From: JAWKTM01 sp041399085
Lineage (GTDB): Bacteria; Planctomycetota; Planctomycetia; Pirellulales; Pirellulaceae
Length of the DNA stretch: 64,000 nucleotides
Assembly: GCA_041399085.1 (NCBI GenBank)
Contig: JAWKTM010000017.1
Coordinates: forward strand, 67,799-131,798
Direction of reading: 5' to 3'
The notes under the pieces are model-generated. The model saw only the letters and a list, made by a program, of their open reading frames with translations. It searched no databases and was not told the DNA's origin. Within the stretch, counting starts at the first letter, position 1; each line of letters begins with the position of its first letter. The position numbers and the translations under genes were made by a program. Positions 1 to 8,774 of this stretch are shown piece after piece.

Positions 1-505
1 CCGTTCGCGTCGCACGACTCAGCCCGCTGACAATGCCGGTCGAAACCGAGCGAGCCAGCCCGGTCGGCGAACCGATCACGACCGTCGGCTCGCCCAGCAT
101 CAGGTCGTGACTGCGCCCAATCGTGGCGGGCTTCAGCGACGGGACACTGGGAATTCGTAGGATGGCCAAGTCCTCGCAAGGCCAACGAACGAGCGTTTGG
201 AACGGCAGCACGCGATCATCGCTCAATTGCAATTCGCCAGCCTTGGCGTTGCGAACCACGTGAGCGTTGGTCAGCACATAACCATGCTCGTGCAAGATCG
301 CACCGCTGCCGATATGCACGCGGACCTCCGCCTCGTTCCGCTCGACCACGCGAATCGCCACGACCGAAGGCAACGTTCGCTCGATCACCTCGACCATCGC
401 CGTCCGCCGCGGCGAATCCGCCGGCAAGTCTTGGGCACGCATTGGCGTCGTCAACGACGCGGCGAGGATGCAAAGAAACCCGAGCCAAATTCGGCGATGA
501 AACAT
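1..505 (-). CDS. HtrA/DegP-like trypsin-family serine protease, 3' part beyond window
   Basis: This is the first 168 codons of a gene reading off the left edge. The translation begins MFHRRIWLGFL and has a hydrophobic export signal ending near AQD (about residues 1-25). It then shows the trypsin-fold landmarks of HtrA proteases: IGSGAIL, the catalytic His in TNAHVV (His82) and the catalytic Asp in EDLAIL (Asp112), then GEPTVVIGSPTGL and STGIVSGLSR. The catalytic Ser motif (GNSGG) and any PDZ domains would lie outside the window. HtrA proteins are periplasmic or surface quality-control proteases; that role is inferred from the family. The gene is divergent from the M24 peptidase gene, with about 335 bp of repeat-bearing DNA between them. 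Confidence 0.85.
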   Translation of the reverse strand, partial: MFHRRIWLGFLCILAASLTTPMRAQDLPADSPRRTAMVEVIERTLPSVVAIRVVERNEAEVRVHIGSGAILHEHGYVLTNAHVVRNAKAGELQLSDDRVLPFQTLVRWPCEDLAILRIPSVPSLKPATIGRSHDLMLGEPTVVIGSPTGLARSVSTGIVSGLSRATRT

Positions 506-840
506 GGTGCTCTTTCGTCAGTCGTCGAGAGGAACATAGCTGCGGCTGCCACTGAAACGTGGATTGTACTTGGCAATCACCGATCGCCCTACGCGAGACA
601 AAATCAACCACGGAAGCTCGAGGCTCGAGCCGAGCAAACCAATCGCATCTGGGAGATCGAGGCTCCCGCCGAGCAAACCGGCGTCTAAGGGAGATCGAGG
701 CTCCCGCCGAGCAATCCGCTCAACGCCCGAGCGAGAAACGTCGCCTCAGCGCACGGTCGCCTTGCCGACAGTCCCGTCCGCGGGCTTTGGTTGTTAGAAT
801 CGTCGGCCGAACAACAGAACTCGCCCCTGGAAACGGAACG
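506..840. repeat. Divergent intergenic region with three hairpin-forming 29-bp repeats
   Basis: No gene is visible here. Three related 29-bp units start at 612, 651 and 689 (spacing 39 and 38). The last two differ at one base and the first is more diverged. Each good unit begins GGGAGATCGAGGCTCCC, a GGGAG/CTCCC hairpin, and ends CGCCGAGCAAACC or CGCCGAGCAATCC. They sit between two divergent starts, so they could form structured RNA or bind a protein. I see no convincing -35/-10 pair. Confidence 0.7.
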
Positions 841-1947
841 ATGAACCCCTATGAAATCGATCTTGCCGCTTGTCGCGGACGGCAACGGCGGCTGTTGGAA
901 GTGATGCACGAGCGGCGATTGGACGCCGTGATCGTCACGCAGCAGGAACACATCCAATGGCTGACGGGCCAGCGGTTCGCGTGGTTGTTTTCGCCAGTCG
1001 CGGCGATGCACGCCGATGGCCGCGTGTTGTTGGTCGCGCCGGCCAAGACCGAGCCGCTCGGCGCCATCGATGACTTGCGGCACTTCGACGCCAAATGGCA
1101 CTCGACGCTGCGCAACGACCAACGCGCCGAGTCGTCCCGCGTGTTGCTCGACGCTTTGAAAACTTGGCCGGCCGTCCAGCATATCGGCTGCGAGTTCTCG
1201 TCGTTCGGACCGCACTTGGCGAACGGAATCGAGGCCCAATTGCACGACGTGGAACCAGCGTTGTATCGGCTGCGGCGCCGCAAGGACGCCGACGAGCTGG
1301 CGATGATTCGCAAAGCGATCGCCGGTACCGAGCGGATGTACGCTCGGGCTCGCGAAATCATTCGGCCGGGCGTGACCGAGTTGGAAGTGTTTAACGAACT
1401 GCAATCGGCCGCGGTCGCCGAGTTCGACGAGCCGCTCACCGGCACCGGCAACGATTATCAATGCGGCTCGCGCGGCGGGCCGCCGCGAGCTGGTCGGAAA
1501 GCCCTGGCTGGTGAGCTATACATTCTGGATCTCGGCCCAGCGTTCCGCGGCTACTTCGCCGACAACGCTCGCACGATCGCCGTGACTGAAGCGAGCGACG
1601 CGCAGCGGACCGCTTGGGGATACATCACGCAAGTGTTCGATCATGTCGAACGCGAAGTGCGGCCGGGCAAGAACGCTCGGGAGCTGTTCCAGGAAGCTCA
1701 AACGATTCTCGACCAAGCGCCCGTCGGCGTATTCAATCACCATCTCGGTCATGGCATCGGGCTGTTCCCGCACGAGGCGCCGCACTTGAATCCGCACTGG
1801 GACGATACGTTTGAAGCGGGCGACGTATTTACGGCGGAACCTGGCTTGTATGCCGACGAACTGCGAGCCGGCATGCGGATCGAAAACGATTATCTGGTCA
1901 CCGAAAACGGCGTCGAGCGGCTGACCGATTTCTCGCTGGAACTGTAA
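841..1947 (+). CDS. M24-family metallopeptidase (Xaa-Pro aminopeptidase type)
   Basis: The 368-residue protein has the creatinase/aminopeptidase-P layout: an N-terminal domain (about 1-140, from MNPYEIDLAACRGRQ) and a C-terminal pita-bread domain. The dinuclear metal ligands are recognisable: the two Asp of LDLGPAFRGYFADNAR, the His of HHLGHGIGLFPHE, Glu in TAEPGLY and Glu in RIENDYLVTENG. Family members remove N-terminal residues preceding proline, usually in the cytoplasm. No signal peptide is visible. I chose the ATG at 841 because the same frame upstream runs through the GC-rich hairpin repeats and has no family similarity. The cutA-like gene follows 12 bp downstream, so the two are probably co-transcribed. 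Exact substrate specificity cannot be read from sequence. Confidence 0.88.
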   Translation: MNPYEIDLAACRGRQRRLLEVMHERRLDAVIVTQQEHIQWLTGQRFAWLFSPVAAMHADGRVLLVAPAKTEPLGAIDDLRHFDAKWHSTLRNDQRAESSRVLLDALKTWPAVQHIGCEFSSFGPHLANGIEAQLHDVEPALYRLRRRKDADELAMIRKAIAGTERMYARAREIIRPGVTELEVFNELQSAAVAEFDEPLTGTGNDYQCGSRGGPPRAGRKALAGELYILDLGPAFRGYFADNARTIAVTEASDAQRTAWGYITQVFDHVEREVRPGKNARELFQEAQTILDQAPVGVFNHHLGHGIGLFPHEAPHLNPHWDDTFEAGDVFTAEPGLYADELRAGMRIENDYLVTENGVERLTDFSLEL

Positions 1948-1959
1948 GGCACTGCGATC

Positions 1960-2286
1960 ATGACCGAAGCCATCCAAATCGTGACGACCGTTGCCGACCA
2001 ACAAGAGGCCGAACGGATCGCCGACTTTCTCGTGAGCCAACGGCTGGCGGCCTGTGTTCAAATCGGCGGACCGGTGACCAGCTTGTTTCGCTGGGAAGGC
2101 AAGCTGGACATGGCCCGCGAATGGCAACTGACGATCAAAACGCACGCCTCGCGATACGCGGAAGTCGAAGCGGCCATCCGGCGGATTCACACCTATGACG
2201 AGCCCGAGATTCTGGCCTTGCCGATCCTGGCGGGCAGCGAAGGCTATCTACGTTGGCTGGCGGAGTCGGTCGATGCTGCGGTTTGA
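1960..2286 (+). CDS. cutA: CutA-like divalent-ion tolerance protein
   Basis: This 108-residue protein matches CutA in length and sequence. The start reads IQIVTTVADQQEAERIADFL, then LVSQRLAACVQIGGPVTSLFRWEGK, EWQLTIKT and HTYDEPEILALPI. These correspond to the family pattern of small trimeric ferredoxin-like proteins, including the conserved Cys in LAACV, the central Trp-Glu and the HPYxxPEI segment. CutA was first linked to copper tolerance in Escherichia coli, but its biochemical role is not settled, so the function is family-based only. It lies between the M24 peptidase gene and a small unknown ORF that overlaps its 3' end by 14 bp, suggesting one transcript. Confidence 0.9.
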   Translation: MTEAIQIVTTVADQQEAERIADFLVSQRLAACVQIGGPVTSLFRWEGKLDMAREWQLTIKTHASRYAEVEAAIRRIHTYDEPEILALPILAGSEGYLRWLAESVDAAV

Positions 2287-2722
2287 CATTCACATGCACG
2301 CGCGGCCGGCTGGCTTGAGCCCCGGCGAAACGCTTGTGATCGACGGACGCTCATTGCCGACGCTCGACGTGCCGATCTCCGCACGTGGCCAAACGTTTCC
2401 GATCACCTTCGAGGAAGTCGGCGAGCGGCTGGAAGCGTTGCCGCGGATGTTCTTCGAGCCCGACGGATCGTTTGTTTGGGTTTCCCCGCAAGGCCCCGAT
2501 GATTGGCAAGTCGACGGCGTGTTTTACGACCGAGGCGGCGCGGTGTTGTTCGCCGAGCTCAAGGGCCGCTGTCCGGCTGACGAATTCGACCGCTTGCTTG
2601 CCGCCTGCGGTTGGCCCGCAACGGCCGTGATGATGCAGCTTACCCGCCAAGCCGTGTTCGTCGACGAAGCCACCTTCCGCGAATGGGCAACTAGCGTGAG
2701 CAGCGAAAAGCGAACGGTTTAA
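2273..2722 (+). CDS. Conserved hypothetical protein, 149 aa
   Basis: The gene starts inside the end of cutA (14-bp overlap), which suggests translational coupling. I take the ATG of MLRFDIHMHARPAG as the start because upstream residues in this frame are only the out-of-frame reading of cutA. The protein is soluble, with no signal peptide or membrane segment. It contains a stretch resembling a metal- or nuclease-fold core (GAVLFAELKGRCPADEF, then ATAVMMQLTRQAVFVDEATF), but I cannot assign a family. A GTGGCTGGAG/CTCCAGCCAC hairpin lies about 70 bp downstream. Confidence 0.65.
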   Translation: MLRFDIHMHARPAGLSPGETLVIDGRSLPTLDVPISARGQTFPITFEEVGERLEALPRMFFEPDGSFVWVSPQGPDDWQVDGVFYDRGGAVLFAELKGRCPADEFDRLLAACGWPATAVMMQLTRQAVFVDEATFREWATSVSSEKRTV

Positions 2723-2793
2723 TCTCGACTGATACACCGGGCAGCGGCACTTGTCCGCTTGTCCCGGCGTTTGAGCAGGATCACAACGTCTAA

Positions 2794-2829
2794 GTGGCTG
2801 GAGGGCTTTAAGGGCTCGGCTCCAGCCAC
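2794..2829. terminator. Hairpin between convergent genes, likely bidirectional terminator
   Basis: A perfect 10-bp inverted repeat (GTGGCTGGAG at 2794-2803, CTCCAGCCAC at 2820-2829) encloses a 16-base loop. It lies between the convergent ends at 2722 and 2852. It has no T-tract, so intrinsic termination is plausible but unproven. It could instead be a dispersed palindromic repeat. Confidence 0.5.
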
Positions 2830-2851
2830 ACACGATTAACTTCGAGGTGGA

Positions 2852-4765
2852 TTAGCGAGCCGCGTCTTTGTGTAGCAACACGCCGGCGATGTACCAGCCG
2901 TCCTCGTAGGAATGCACGTACATTCCGGCCGGTCCAAGATACCGACGCACGGCGTCATAGCCGGGCATTTTGCTGCCGTCAATCTCTTGCTCGCGCGTTA
3001 CGCCTTTCTCGCCCGTGCCGAGCATCCGGTTCAGCATTTTACCGAACATCGATTCCGATTCCGGCATCCGGTTCTGCTTCAGCAACTCGTAGGTGACGCG
3101 ATACGCTTCGTCGGTGCGCGAGAACGTGCGGAAGCTTTCGACATCCGCGCCCAGCTTCTCCAGAGCTCGATTGACCAACTGATAGTCGGCCGCTTGTCCG
3201 AGACTGTCCGGCGCGGCCACTTGCTTCAGCAGATCGACAATGAAGTCCACGTGCGATGAAATCAACAGATGGCCATGAGCAACCGTAACGGCCGAGTTAG
3301 GCAACACCGGCTTCTCTTCGTCTTCCTCCGGCTCGTCGCCGAAACCGCCAAAGCCGCCGTCGATTTGCAAAGCCGGCACTTCGCTGGCTTCCTCGTTTAC
3401 GATCTCCCAAATCACTTGAGTGCCGAACATGCGTTTCTTGGCGTTCGGATCGGTGCTCATCGCCTTGTCGATCGTGCGCTGGGCGGCTTGAGCGTTCGTC
3501 AGCTCGATCGCGAACATCAGCCGCTCGCTCTTCGGCGTGACGGGCAGCTTGGCGTCGCCCAGCACCGTGGCTCGTTCGCCAAAGTGCGCGACGAGATCGT
3601 TCAACAGATCCACTTGCGGACCGGTTGGATCGTTCTTGATGCCATCCAGCACGTCGGCGAATACGCCTTCGGCGCCGGCCAACTCATCGACCAGCGTTTC
3701 CGAGTAGTGGAACGCGTCGATCATCTTCCAGTTGAACGTGACATAGGTGCCCAGCTCGCGCGGAATCCAATTCTGAGCGGTCAGCGGCTGTTGGTTCGGG
3801 AACTGCATCATGCGGGCGGCCAAACGGTATCGTTCGCGGACGGCCTGGCCGTTGTCGAGCGCGATCGGCGGAGCGTAGACGAACGAGCGGTGTAGCACCT
3901 CGTGGCTGTCGGTCTTGAACCAAACCCAACCGCCGACACCTTGGATCGCGTCGAATCCTTGGTGTTCGAGCACCTTCAGCATGTCCGTGCCGCGTTTCTT
4001 ACGACCACCGTTCGCCGCGCGATTCACTTCGGCATATCCAAACGGTTCGATGAACCAGCGAGCTTGCGGCGCTTCGCCCGCGGAAGCTTCTTCACAACGC
4101 TTCATCGACTGGGTATAGGCCACCACGGTCGACAGCGTTGGACCAGCGGCCATGCCGGCCACGCGTGCGGCGATTTCCTTGGCCGTATCCAAGTGATCGC
4201 AGGCGACCAGTTGATCCTTGGCCAGGAACAAGATCGACGTCCGCGTTTCGGTTTCGCCCCGTTTGCGAGGCAGCGTATAGACGGTCATCGGAATGCCGGC
4301 CGCGGCGACTTGCGAACGGCTGGCGTTGCGCTGCTGCATGTTGCGGTCGACTTTCGCGAGCAGCTCGTTGGCCTGCGGCAAGTGACCGGTCACATCGACG
4401 ATCATCGCCATCGCGTGCAGCTTCTCGTCGTTGTTCGGTTGGATCACGGCCATCGCGACTTCGCCGCCGTAGACGCCTTCCAAATCCTGGACGGTCAGGC
4501 CGATTCGCATGCCGGCCTGCGTCAGCTTGTTCTCAAGCTGCTGCTTCAGGTCGTCCGTGAACGGCTTCATGACCGGGTCGTTCATGAGCTCGCCGAGCTG
4601 CGTTTGGTTGAATCGCGCTCGCAATTCATCCATGTCGTCGACCGAAAGGAAGCCCTTGGTCGTCGCGGGCGCCAAGCGGTCGGCCGGCTGAACGGCGAAA
4701 GCCGAACCGCTGACAATCAGCAGCGCGGCCAGCGACAAGCAGAGGGAGAGGAACAAACGTACCAC
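2852..4765 (-). CDS. Secreted protein of unknown function, 637 aa
   Basis: The start is GTG, preceded by a good AAGGAG Shine-Dalgarno. Translation opens MVRLFLSLCLSLAALLIVSG and continues SAFA, a clear Sec signal peptide (cleavage near residue 24). The mature protein begins with an amphipathic region (TKGFLSVDDMDELRARFNQT), has alternating beta-rich and helical stretches, and carries an acidic linker (GDEPEEDEEKP) around residue 480. No catalytic motif, transmembrane helix or lipobox is visible. This is a large exported protein of a type common in planctomycetes without assigned function. It is convergent with the cutA group and divergent from the HD phosphohydrolase gene. Confidence 0.8.
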   Translation of the reverse strand: MVRLFLSLCLSLAALLIVSGSAFAVQPADRLAPATTKGFLSVDDMDELRARFNQTQLGELMNDPVMKPFTDDLKQQLENKLTQAGMRIGLTVQDLEGVYGGEVAMAVIQPNNDEKLHAMAMIVDVTGHLPQANELLAKVDRNMQQRNASRSQVAAAGIPMTVYTLPRKRGETETRTSILFLAKDQLVACDHLDTAKEIAARVAGMAAGPTLSTVVAYTQSMKRCEEASAGEAPQARWFIEPFGYAEVNRAANGGRKKRGTDMLKVLEHQGFDAIQGVGGWVWFKTDSHEVLHRSFVYAPPIALDNGQAVRERYRLAARMMQFPNQQPLTAQNWIPRELGTYVTFNWKMIDAFHYSETLVDELAGAEGVFADVLDGIKNDPTGPQVDLLNDLVAHFGERATVLGDAKLPVTPKSERLMFAIELTNAQAAQRTIDKAMSTDPNAKKRMFGTQVIWEIVNEEASEVPALQIDGGFGGFGDEPEEDEEKPVLPNSAVTVAHGHLLISSHVDFIVDLLKQVAAPDSLGQAADYQLVNRALEKLGADVESFRTFSRTDEAYRVTYELLKQNRMPESESMFGKMLNRMLGTGEKGVTREQEIDGSKMPGYDAVRRYLGPAGMYVHSYEDGWYIAGVLLHKDAAR

Positions 4766-5066
4766 AACGGTCTCCTTTACGGATTGCGAGTCGGTGGGTT
4801 GGCGGGGCAGCGGGTCAGGGCAATCGGAAGAACCGATTCTTAACGTGTATCGGCAATGTTTGTCGCAAATGCGAAGCCCGGAAAATGCAAACTAACCGGT
4901 CTTCGCGAACCGCCTATCTTAACGTCCAGTAAGCCGCCGTGCGCAGTGGACGTTTCGCAATCTTTCGGCCGATGGGAAGGCCAAGTCAAGCTCGTCAAAA
5001 TCACGCTGATCGGCAGAGTCGAGAACCCGCCCTGCAAAAAAGCGGCACAGTCGTCATAATCCGGCC
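4766..5066. other. Divergent intergenic region, no gene seen
   Basis: About 300 bp lie between the start of the secreted unknown and the HD-domain gene. The only structure I see is a small inverted repeat, AATCGG at 4822-4827 and CCGATT at 4833-4838, which could be an operator or a weak hairpin. A 67-codon open frame covers most of the region but has no ribosome binding site or recognisable sequence. I reject it. Confidence 0.5.
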
Positions 5067-6473
5067 ATGCGGGCTTATCATCTGGAAAACTTGAGCCATG
5101 ATCCGTTACACGGCTACATCGCCTTCTCGTCGGACAGTGACCGAGCCGAGGACGAGGCGACCGAGCGGCAGATCATCGACACACCGTGGGTGCAGCGGCT
5201 GAGGCACATCCATCAATTGCAGACAGCTTGGTGGGTGTTCCCTTCGGCAGAACACACGCGTTTTCAACATGTGCTGGGCGTGATGCACTTGGCCAGCCGC
5301 GCGACGGCGGCGCTCTACCCAAGCTTGGCCGAAGTCGATCGGGATGTGCCGAGCCGCGCGTATGTCGAGTCGTTGTTGCGGATGGCTGGGTTGCTGCACG
5401 ACGTGGGACACGGGCCGTTTGGACATTTCTTCGACGAGCATTTTTTGCAGTCGTTCGGCCTAACCCACGAAACGCTGGGCGCGCACATCATCGTTCACGA
5501 GCTGGGGCCGTTGCTGCGAACGATCCGGCGGAATCCGAACGGACGGCTGACGGACGACGAGCGCTTGGACCCGGAGCAGATCGCATGGCTCATCCAGCGA
5601 CCGGCGGCCAATTCGGCGGACGACGAACGGCGGCCCCGCTGGCTTCGCTATCTGCGGTCTTTGTTGAGCGGCATCTACACGATCGACAATCTGGATTTCG
5701 TGCTGCGCGACGCTTACATGTCGGGCTACAGTCCGCGGGCCTTCGATCTGGAGCGGCTGCTGCACTACAGCTTCTTCAGCGATCGGGGACTGACGATTCA
5801 CGACCGAGGGATCGATGCGCTGGTGCGGTTCATTGGGATGAAAGCCGAGTTATTTCGGGCCGTGTATTTTCATCGCACGGTGCGAGCGATCGACATCGAG
5901 TTGGCGGAAGTGTTCGCCGACAGCCGCGAGCTGTTGTTTCCAGGGAATCCACTGGAGCATCTGGCCGACTATTGCGAGTTTACCGAGTCGTCGTTGTTGG
6001 TCGACGTGCGACGCTGGGTGCGTTCTTCGGACGCCCGGACTCGCGAACTGGGCGCACGTTGGCGGCGGTTGGTCGAGCGAAACATTCCGTGGAAGATGGT
6101 CTGCCAACGGAACCTGGTGTTCTCGGAAGACGATCCCGAACAGACCAGCATCTTTAGCGATCGGGAATTCGTGGCGCGAAAGGTACGCGAGGGTCTTCCG
6201 GCCGAGTTGCGCGAGATCGAATTCCGCATCGACATCGCTCGGCATATCCACCGACCGCATACGCGCGGCCATGCGTCGGGCCAGAACTTTTTGTACGACT
6301 CGTCAGCCGATGTGGTGCGGCCGTTGAGCGCGAATCAGCTTTACAAGCGGCTGCCGGTCAGCCACCGGATTTGCCGCGTCTATGCGCGGACGGCCGAGCA
6401 TGCGTCGGCCTTATCGGCGGCCCTGGATCGGCTGATCGGTGGCGCGGGCGCCGACGATTTAACGAACATGTGA
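5067..6473 (+). CDS. HD-domain phosphohydrolase (SAMHD1/dGTPase-like)
   Basis: The 468-residue protein opens with LSHDPLHGYIAF and DTPWVQRLRHIHQLQTAWWV, the typical start of the YdhJ/SAMHD1-like HD family. Metal ligands follow in order: His in AEHTRFQH (about 63-68), the HD pair in LLHDVGHGPFGH (His111-Asp112), and Asp in IYTIDNLDFVLRDAYMSG (about 222). Relatives hydrolyse deoxynucleoside triphosphates or related phosphate esters in the cytoplasm; the substrate here is not evident. The C-terminal half has no recognisable motif. The GLMNU-type gene follows 29 bp downstream on the same strand. Confidence 0.85.
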   Translation: MRAYHLENLSHDPLHGYIAFSSDSDRAEDEATERQIIDTPWVQRLRHIHQLQTAWWVFPSAEHTRFQHVLGVMHLASRATAALYPSLAEVDRDVPSRAYVESLLRMAGLLHDVGHGPFGHFFDEHFLQSFGLTHETLGAHIIVHELGPLLRTIRRNPNGRLTDDERLDPEQIAWLIQRPAANSADDERRPRWLRYLRSLLSGIYTIDNLDFVLRDAYMSGYSPRAFDLERLLHYSFFSDRGLTIHDRGIDALVRFIGMKAELFRAVYFHRTVRAIDIELAEVFADSRELLFPGNPLEHLADYCEFTESSLLVDVRRWVRSSDARTRELGARWRRLVERNIPWKMVCQRNLVFSEDDPEQTSIFSDREFVARKVREGLPAELREIEFRIDIARHIHRPHTRGHASGQNFLYDSSADVVRPLSANQLYKRLPVSHRICRVYARTAEHASALSAALDRLIGGAGADDLTNM

Positions 6474-6502
6474 ACGTAGCGACCAGCGAGAAGGAGCGAG
6501 CG

Positions 6503-7750
6503 ATGGAGTTGATCGTCTTCGAGGATGAATGGGTCGAGCAGCTCTATCCGATCACGATCGGGCGGCCAACCTATGCGGTGTCGTGCGCCAGTTACCGTTT
6601 GGTCGATTGGTTGCTGCGATTGAACGACTCGCCGCATTCGATCGTGCGTCCGCATTTGGCCAAGTTGCAGCGCGAGGATTTTTCGCAACTCAAGCCGTTC
6701 ACCAACGCATCGGGCAGAGCCGCTTTGTGGGTGAACGCGCGGTTGGTTCCGTCGGCCAGCGCGTTCGCCGCGCTCAAGTCGCTCGTGCAGTCGGCCGAGC
6801 CCGTGGCGGTGTGGCAAGGCGATCAGTTGACGGCGGCCGTCACTTCGGCCGGAGCAGCCGGCTCGGCCAGTTCCAGCTCGGCCGTCGAGCCATCCAGTTT
6901 GTGGCGGCGATTCGGGCTGGATACATTGCCGCGGCGCGAGCTGCCTTTGTCGTTGTTCGAGTATCCGCACGATGTGGTTCGACACAACATGGCGGCGATG
7001 GCCGAGAACCTGGAAGCTCGTTTGGCCAGCGGCGATTATCGCGAGATTCGCGACGGCGTGTTCGCGGCGGAGGGCGCGACGCTGGGTGACTATATCGTCA
7101 GCGACACTAGCCACGGTCCGATTTTGTTGGATCGCAGTTCGCGTGTCGGACCTTACTGTTATCTGAGCGGCCCGGCCTATCTGGGCGTCGGTTCCCGTGT
7201 GATCGAGCACGCGGCGATTAAGGACGCGGTGTCGATCGGCCATACGGCGAAGATAGGCGGCGAGGTCGAGGCGTCGGTGATCGAGCCGTTCACGAACAAA
7301 CAGCATCACGGCTTTTTGGGGCACAGCTATTTGGGAAGCTGGATCAATCTGGGCGCGGGCACATGCAACAGTGATTTGAAAAACACTTACGGCGTGGTGA
7401 ACATGGATTATCGCGGCCAGAAGATTAACACGGGGATGCAGTTCGTCGGCTGCATCATGGGCGACTATGCCAAGTCGGCAATCAACACGGGCATTTTCAC
7501 TGGCAAGACGATCGGCGCTTGCAGCATGCTGTACGGTTTCGTGACCACCAATGTGCCAAGCTTCGTAAACTACGCGCGGTTGTTTGGCCAAGTGACCGAG
7601 TTGCCGCCCGAAGTGATGATCGCTTCGCAACAGCGCATGTTTCAGCGACGCAATGTGCAGCAGCGCGATTGCGACGTGCAACTGATCCACGACATGTACG
7701 AACTGACTCGCGACGAACGCCAATTGGCCGGCGAGCCGCTGTCGTTATGA
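6503..7750 (+). CDS. GLMNU-family sugar nucleotidyltransferase/acetyltransferase
   Basis: The 415-residue protein opens MELIVFEDEWVEQLYPITI and continues GRPTYAVSCASYRLVDWLL. This is the alternative bacterial GlmU-like arrangement (family TIGR03991): a degenerate N-terminal nucleotidyltransferase domain and a C-terminal left-handed beta-helix. Helix-like hexapeptide sequence is clear from about residue 190 on (RSSRVGPYCYLSGPAYLGVG, SIGHTAKIGGEVEASVIEPF, LGSWINLGAGTCNSDLKN). It probably makes UDP-GlcNAc for the envelope; this is a family assignment. The start at 6503 is supported by AAGGAGCGAGCG just upstream. Frame extension further upstream overlaps the HD gene and is rejected. Confidence 0.85.
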   Translation: MELIVFEDEWVEQLYPITIGRPTYAVSCASYRLVDWLLRLNDSPHSIVRPHLAKLQREDFSQLKPFTNASGRAALWVNARLVPSASAFAALKSLVQSAEPVAVWQGDQLTAAVTSAGAAGSASSSSAVEPSSLWRRFGLDTLPRRELPLSLFEYPHDVVRHNMAAMAENLEARLASGDYREIRDGVFAAEGATLGDYIVSDTSHGPILLDRSSRVGPYCYLSGPAYLGVGSRVIEHAAIKDAVSIGHTAKIGGEVEASVIEPFTNKQHHGFLGHSYLGSWINLGAGTCNSDLKNTYGVVNMDYRGQKINTGMQFVGCIMGDYAKSAINTGIFTGKTIGACSMLYGFVTTNVPSFVNYARLFGQVTELPPEVMIASQQRMFQRRNVQQRDCDVQLIHDMYELTRDERQLAGEPLSL

Positions 7751-7752
7751 GT

Positions 7753-7777
7753 CGAAGCTTTGCACGGTTAAGCTTCG
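7753..7777. terminator. Weak hairpin after the GLMNU gene
   Basis: CGAAGCTT and AAGCTTCG form a perfect 8-bp stem with a 9-base loop, starting two bases after the stop codon. No T-tract follows. It may terminate or protect the transcript 3' end. Confidence 0.35.
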
Positions 7778-7848
7778 CGCGGCGTTCGTTGGTCGACGCG
7801 GCTTGTCAGTCCGCGGCAGCGTCGCGACAATGCCAGTTGTTGAACGCT

Positions 7849-7933
7849 GCCGAGCACTTTCTCCCCCAAAAACGCGCTGTGCTCGGGTCTCCCGACCCGG
7901 CACCGTTCGCCGAGCTCTCTCTCCCCAAAAACG
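7849..7933. repeat. Two copies of a 26-bp leader repeat, 60 bp apart, upstream of panB
   Basis: Units at 7849-7874 and 7909-7933 both begin GCCGAGC and end TCTCCCC(C)AAAAACG. The first copy also forms part of an inverted repeat: CCGAGCAC at 7850-7857 and GTGCTCGG at 7879-7886. They lie directly before the panB start and could affect its expression, but this is inference. Confidence 0.5.
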
Positions 7934-7943
7934 TCGAGTCGTC

Positions 7944-8744
7944 ATGGTGAATCATTCGCGTCCGCTGTCGGTGCCCGAGTTTGTCGCGCTGAAACAAGCC
8001 GGACGAAAGATCACGATGTTGACGGCTTATGACTATCCGACCGCGCGGGCGTTGGACGAAGCCGGCGTCGATAGTTTGCTGGTCGGCGACACGCTGGGCA
8101 TGGTCGTGCAAGGCCGCGAGAACACGCTCGGTGTGCGGCTGGAGGACATCATCTACCACGCCGAAATGGTGTCGCGAGCGGCTCAGCACGCGTTGGTCGT
8201 CGCCGACATGCCGTTTCTTTCGTATCAGGTGAGTGTTCCCGAAGCGATTGCTAACGCCGGGCGAATCTTGAAAGAGACGCGGTGCCAAGCAATCAAATTG
8301 GAAGGCGGCGCGGATCAAGCGGCGACGATCTCGGCTTTGGTCGGCGCGGGCATTCCGGTGATGGCTCACGTCGGGCTGCGACCGCAAAATGTGCATCAAA
8401 TGGGCGGCTACAAAGTGCAACGCGACGCCGAGCGTTTGATGAACGACGCCACGGCAGCGGAACAAGCTGGCGCGTTCTCGATCGTGCTGGAATGCATCCC
8501 GCGCGAGTTGGCTCGGCAGATTACCGACCGGCTATCCATTCCGACGATCGGTATCGGAGCCGGCGCTGATTGCGACGGGCAAGTGCTCGTGACTCACGAC
8601 ATGCTGGGCCTGACATCGGGCCATGTGCCGAAGTTCGTCAAGCAGTACGCCGATTTGCAGACGATCATCGGCGACGCGGCTCGGCAGTATTGCCAGGAAG
8701 TTCGCGACGCGACGTTTCCGGCCGAAGAGCACGGATTCCGTTAG
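7944..8744 (+). CDS. panB: 3-methyl-2-oxobutanoate hydroxymethyltransferase
   Basis: PanB transfers a hydroxymethyl group from methylenetetrahydrofolate to 2-oxoisovalerate to give ketopantoate, the first step of pantothenate/CoA synthesis. The 266-residue length is normal. Family motifs are present: KITMLTAYDYPTARALDEAG, LLVGDTLGMVVQG (metal-binding Asp), VVADMPFLSYQVS, KLEGG, VMAHVGLRPQNVHQMGGYKV and IGIGAGADCDGQVLVTHDML. I chose the ATG at 7944 because upstream in-frame sequence crosses the leader repeats and is not family-like. It stands alone; panC and panD are not in the window. Confidence 0.95.
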   Translation: MVNHSRPLSVPEFVALKQAGRKITMLTAYDYPTARALDEAGVDSLLVGDTLGMVVQGRENTLGVRLEDIIYHAEMVSRAAQHALVVADMPFLSYQVSVPEAIANAGRILKETRCQAIKLEGGADQAATISALVGAGIPVMAHVGLRPQNVHQMGGYKVQRDAERLMNDATAAEQAGAFSIVLECIPRELARQITDRLSIPTIGIGAGADCDGQVLVTHDMLGLTSGHVPKFVKQYADLQTIIGDAARQYCQEVRDATFPAEEHGFR

Positions 8745-8774
8745 CGATTGCCCATCATACGAATCACTGCCGAC

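Noticed and set aside
3902..4843. 313-codon plus-strand frame opposite the secreted unknown protein
   Set aside because: The opposite strand has a GTG start with a strong ribosome site and a clear signal peptide; this frame has neither.
4856..5059. 67-codon plus-strand frame in the 4.8-5.1 kb gap
   Set aside because: No ribosome site, no recognisable sequence, and it fills the expected divergent promoter region.
6380..7723. 447-codon open frame antisense to the GLMNU gene
   Set aside because: It mirrors a well-supported gene frame for frame. The translation is His/Arg/Gln-rich with no family pattern, typical of the antisense shadow of GC-rich codons.
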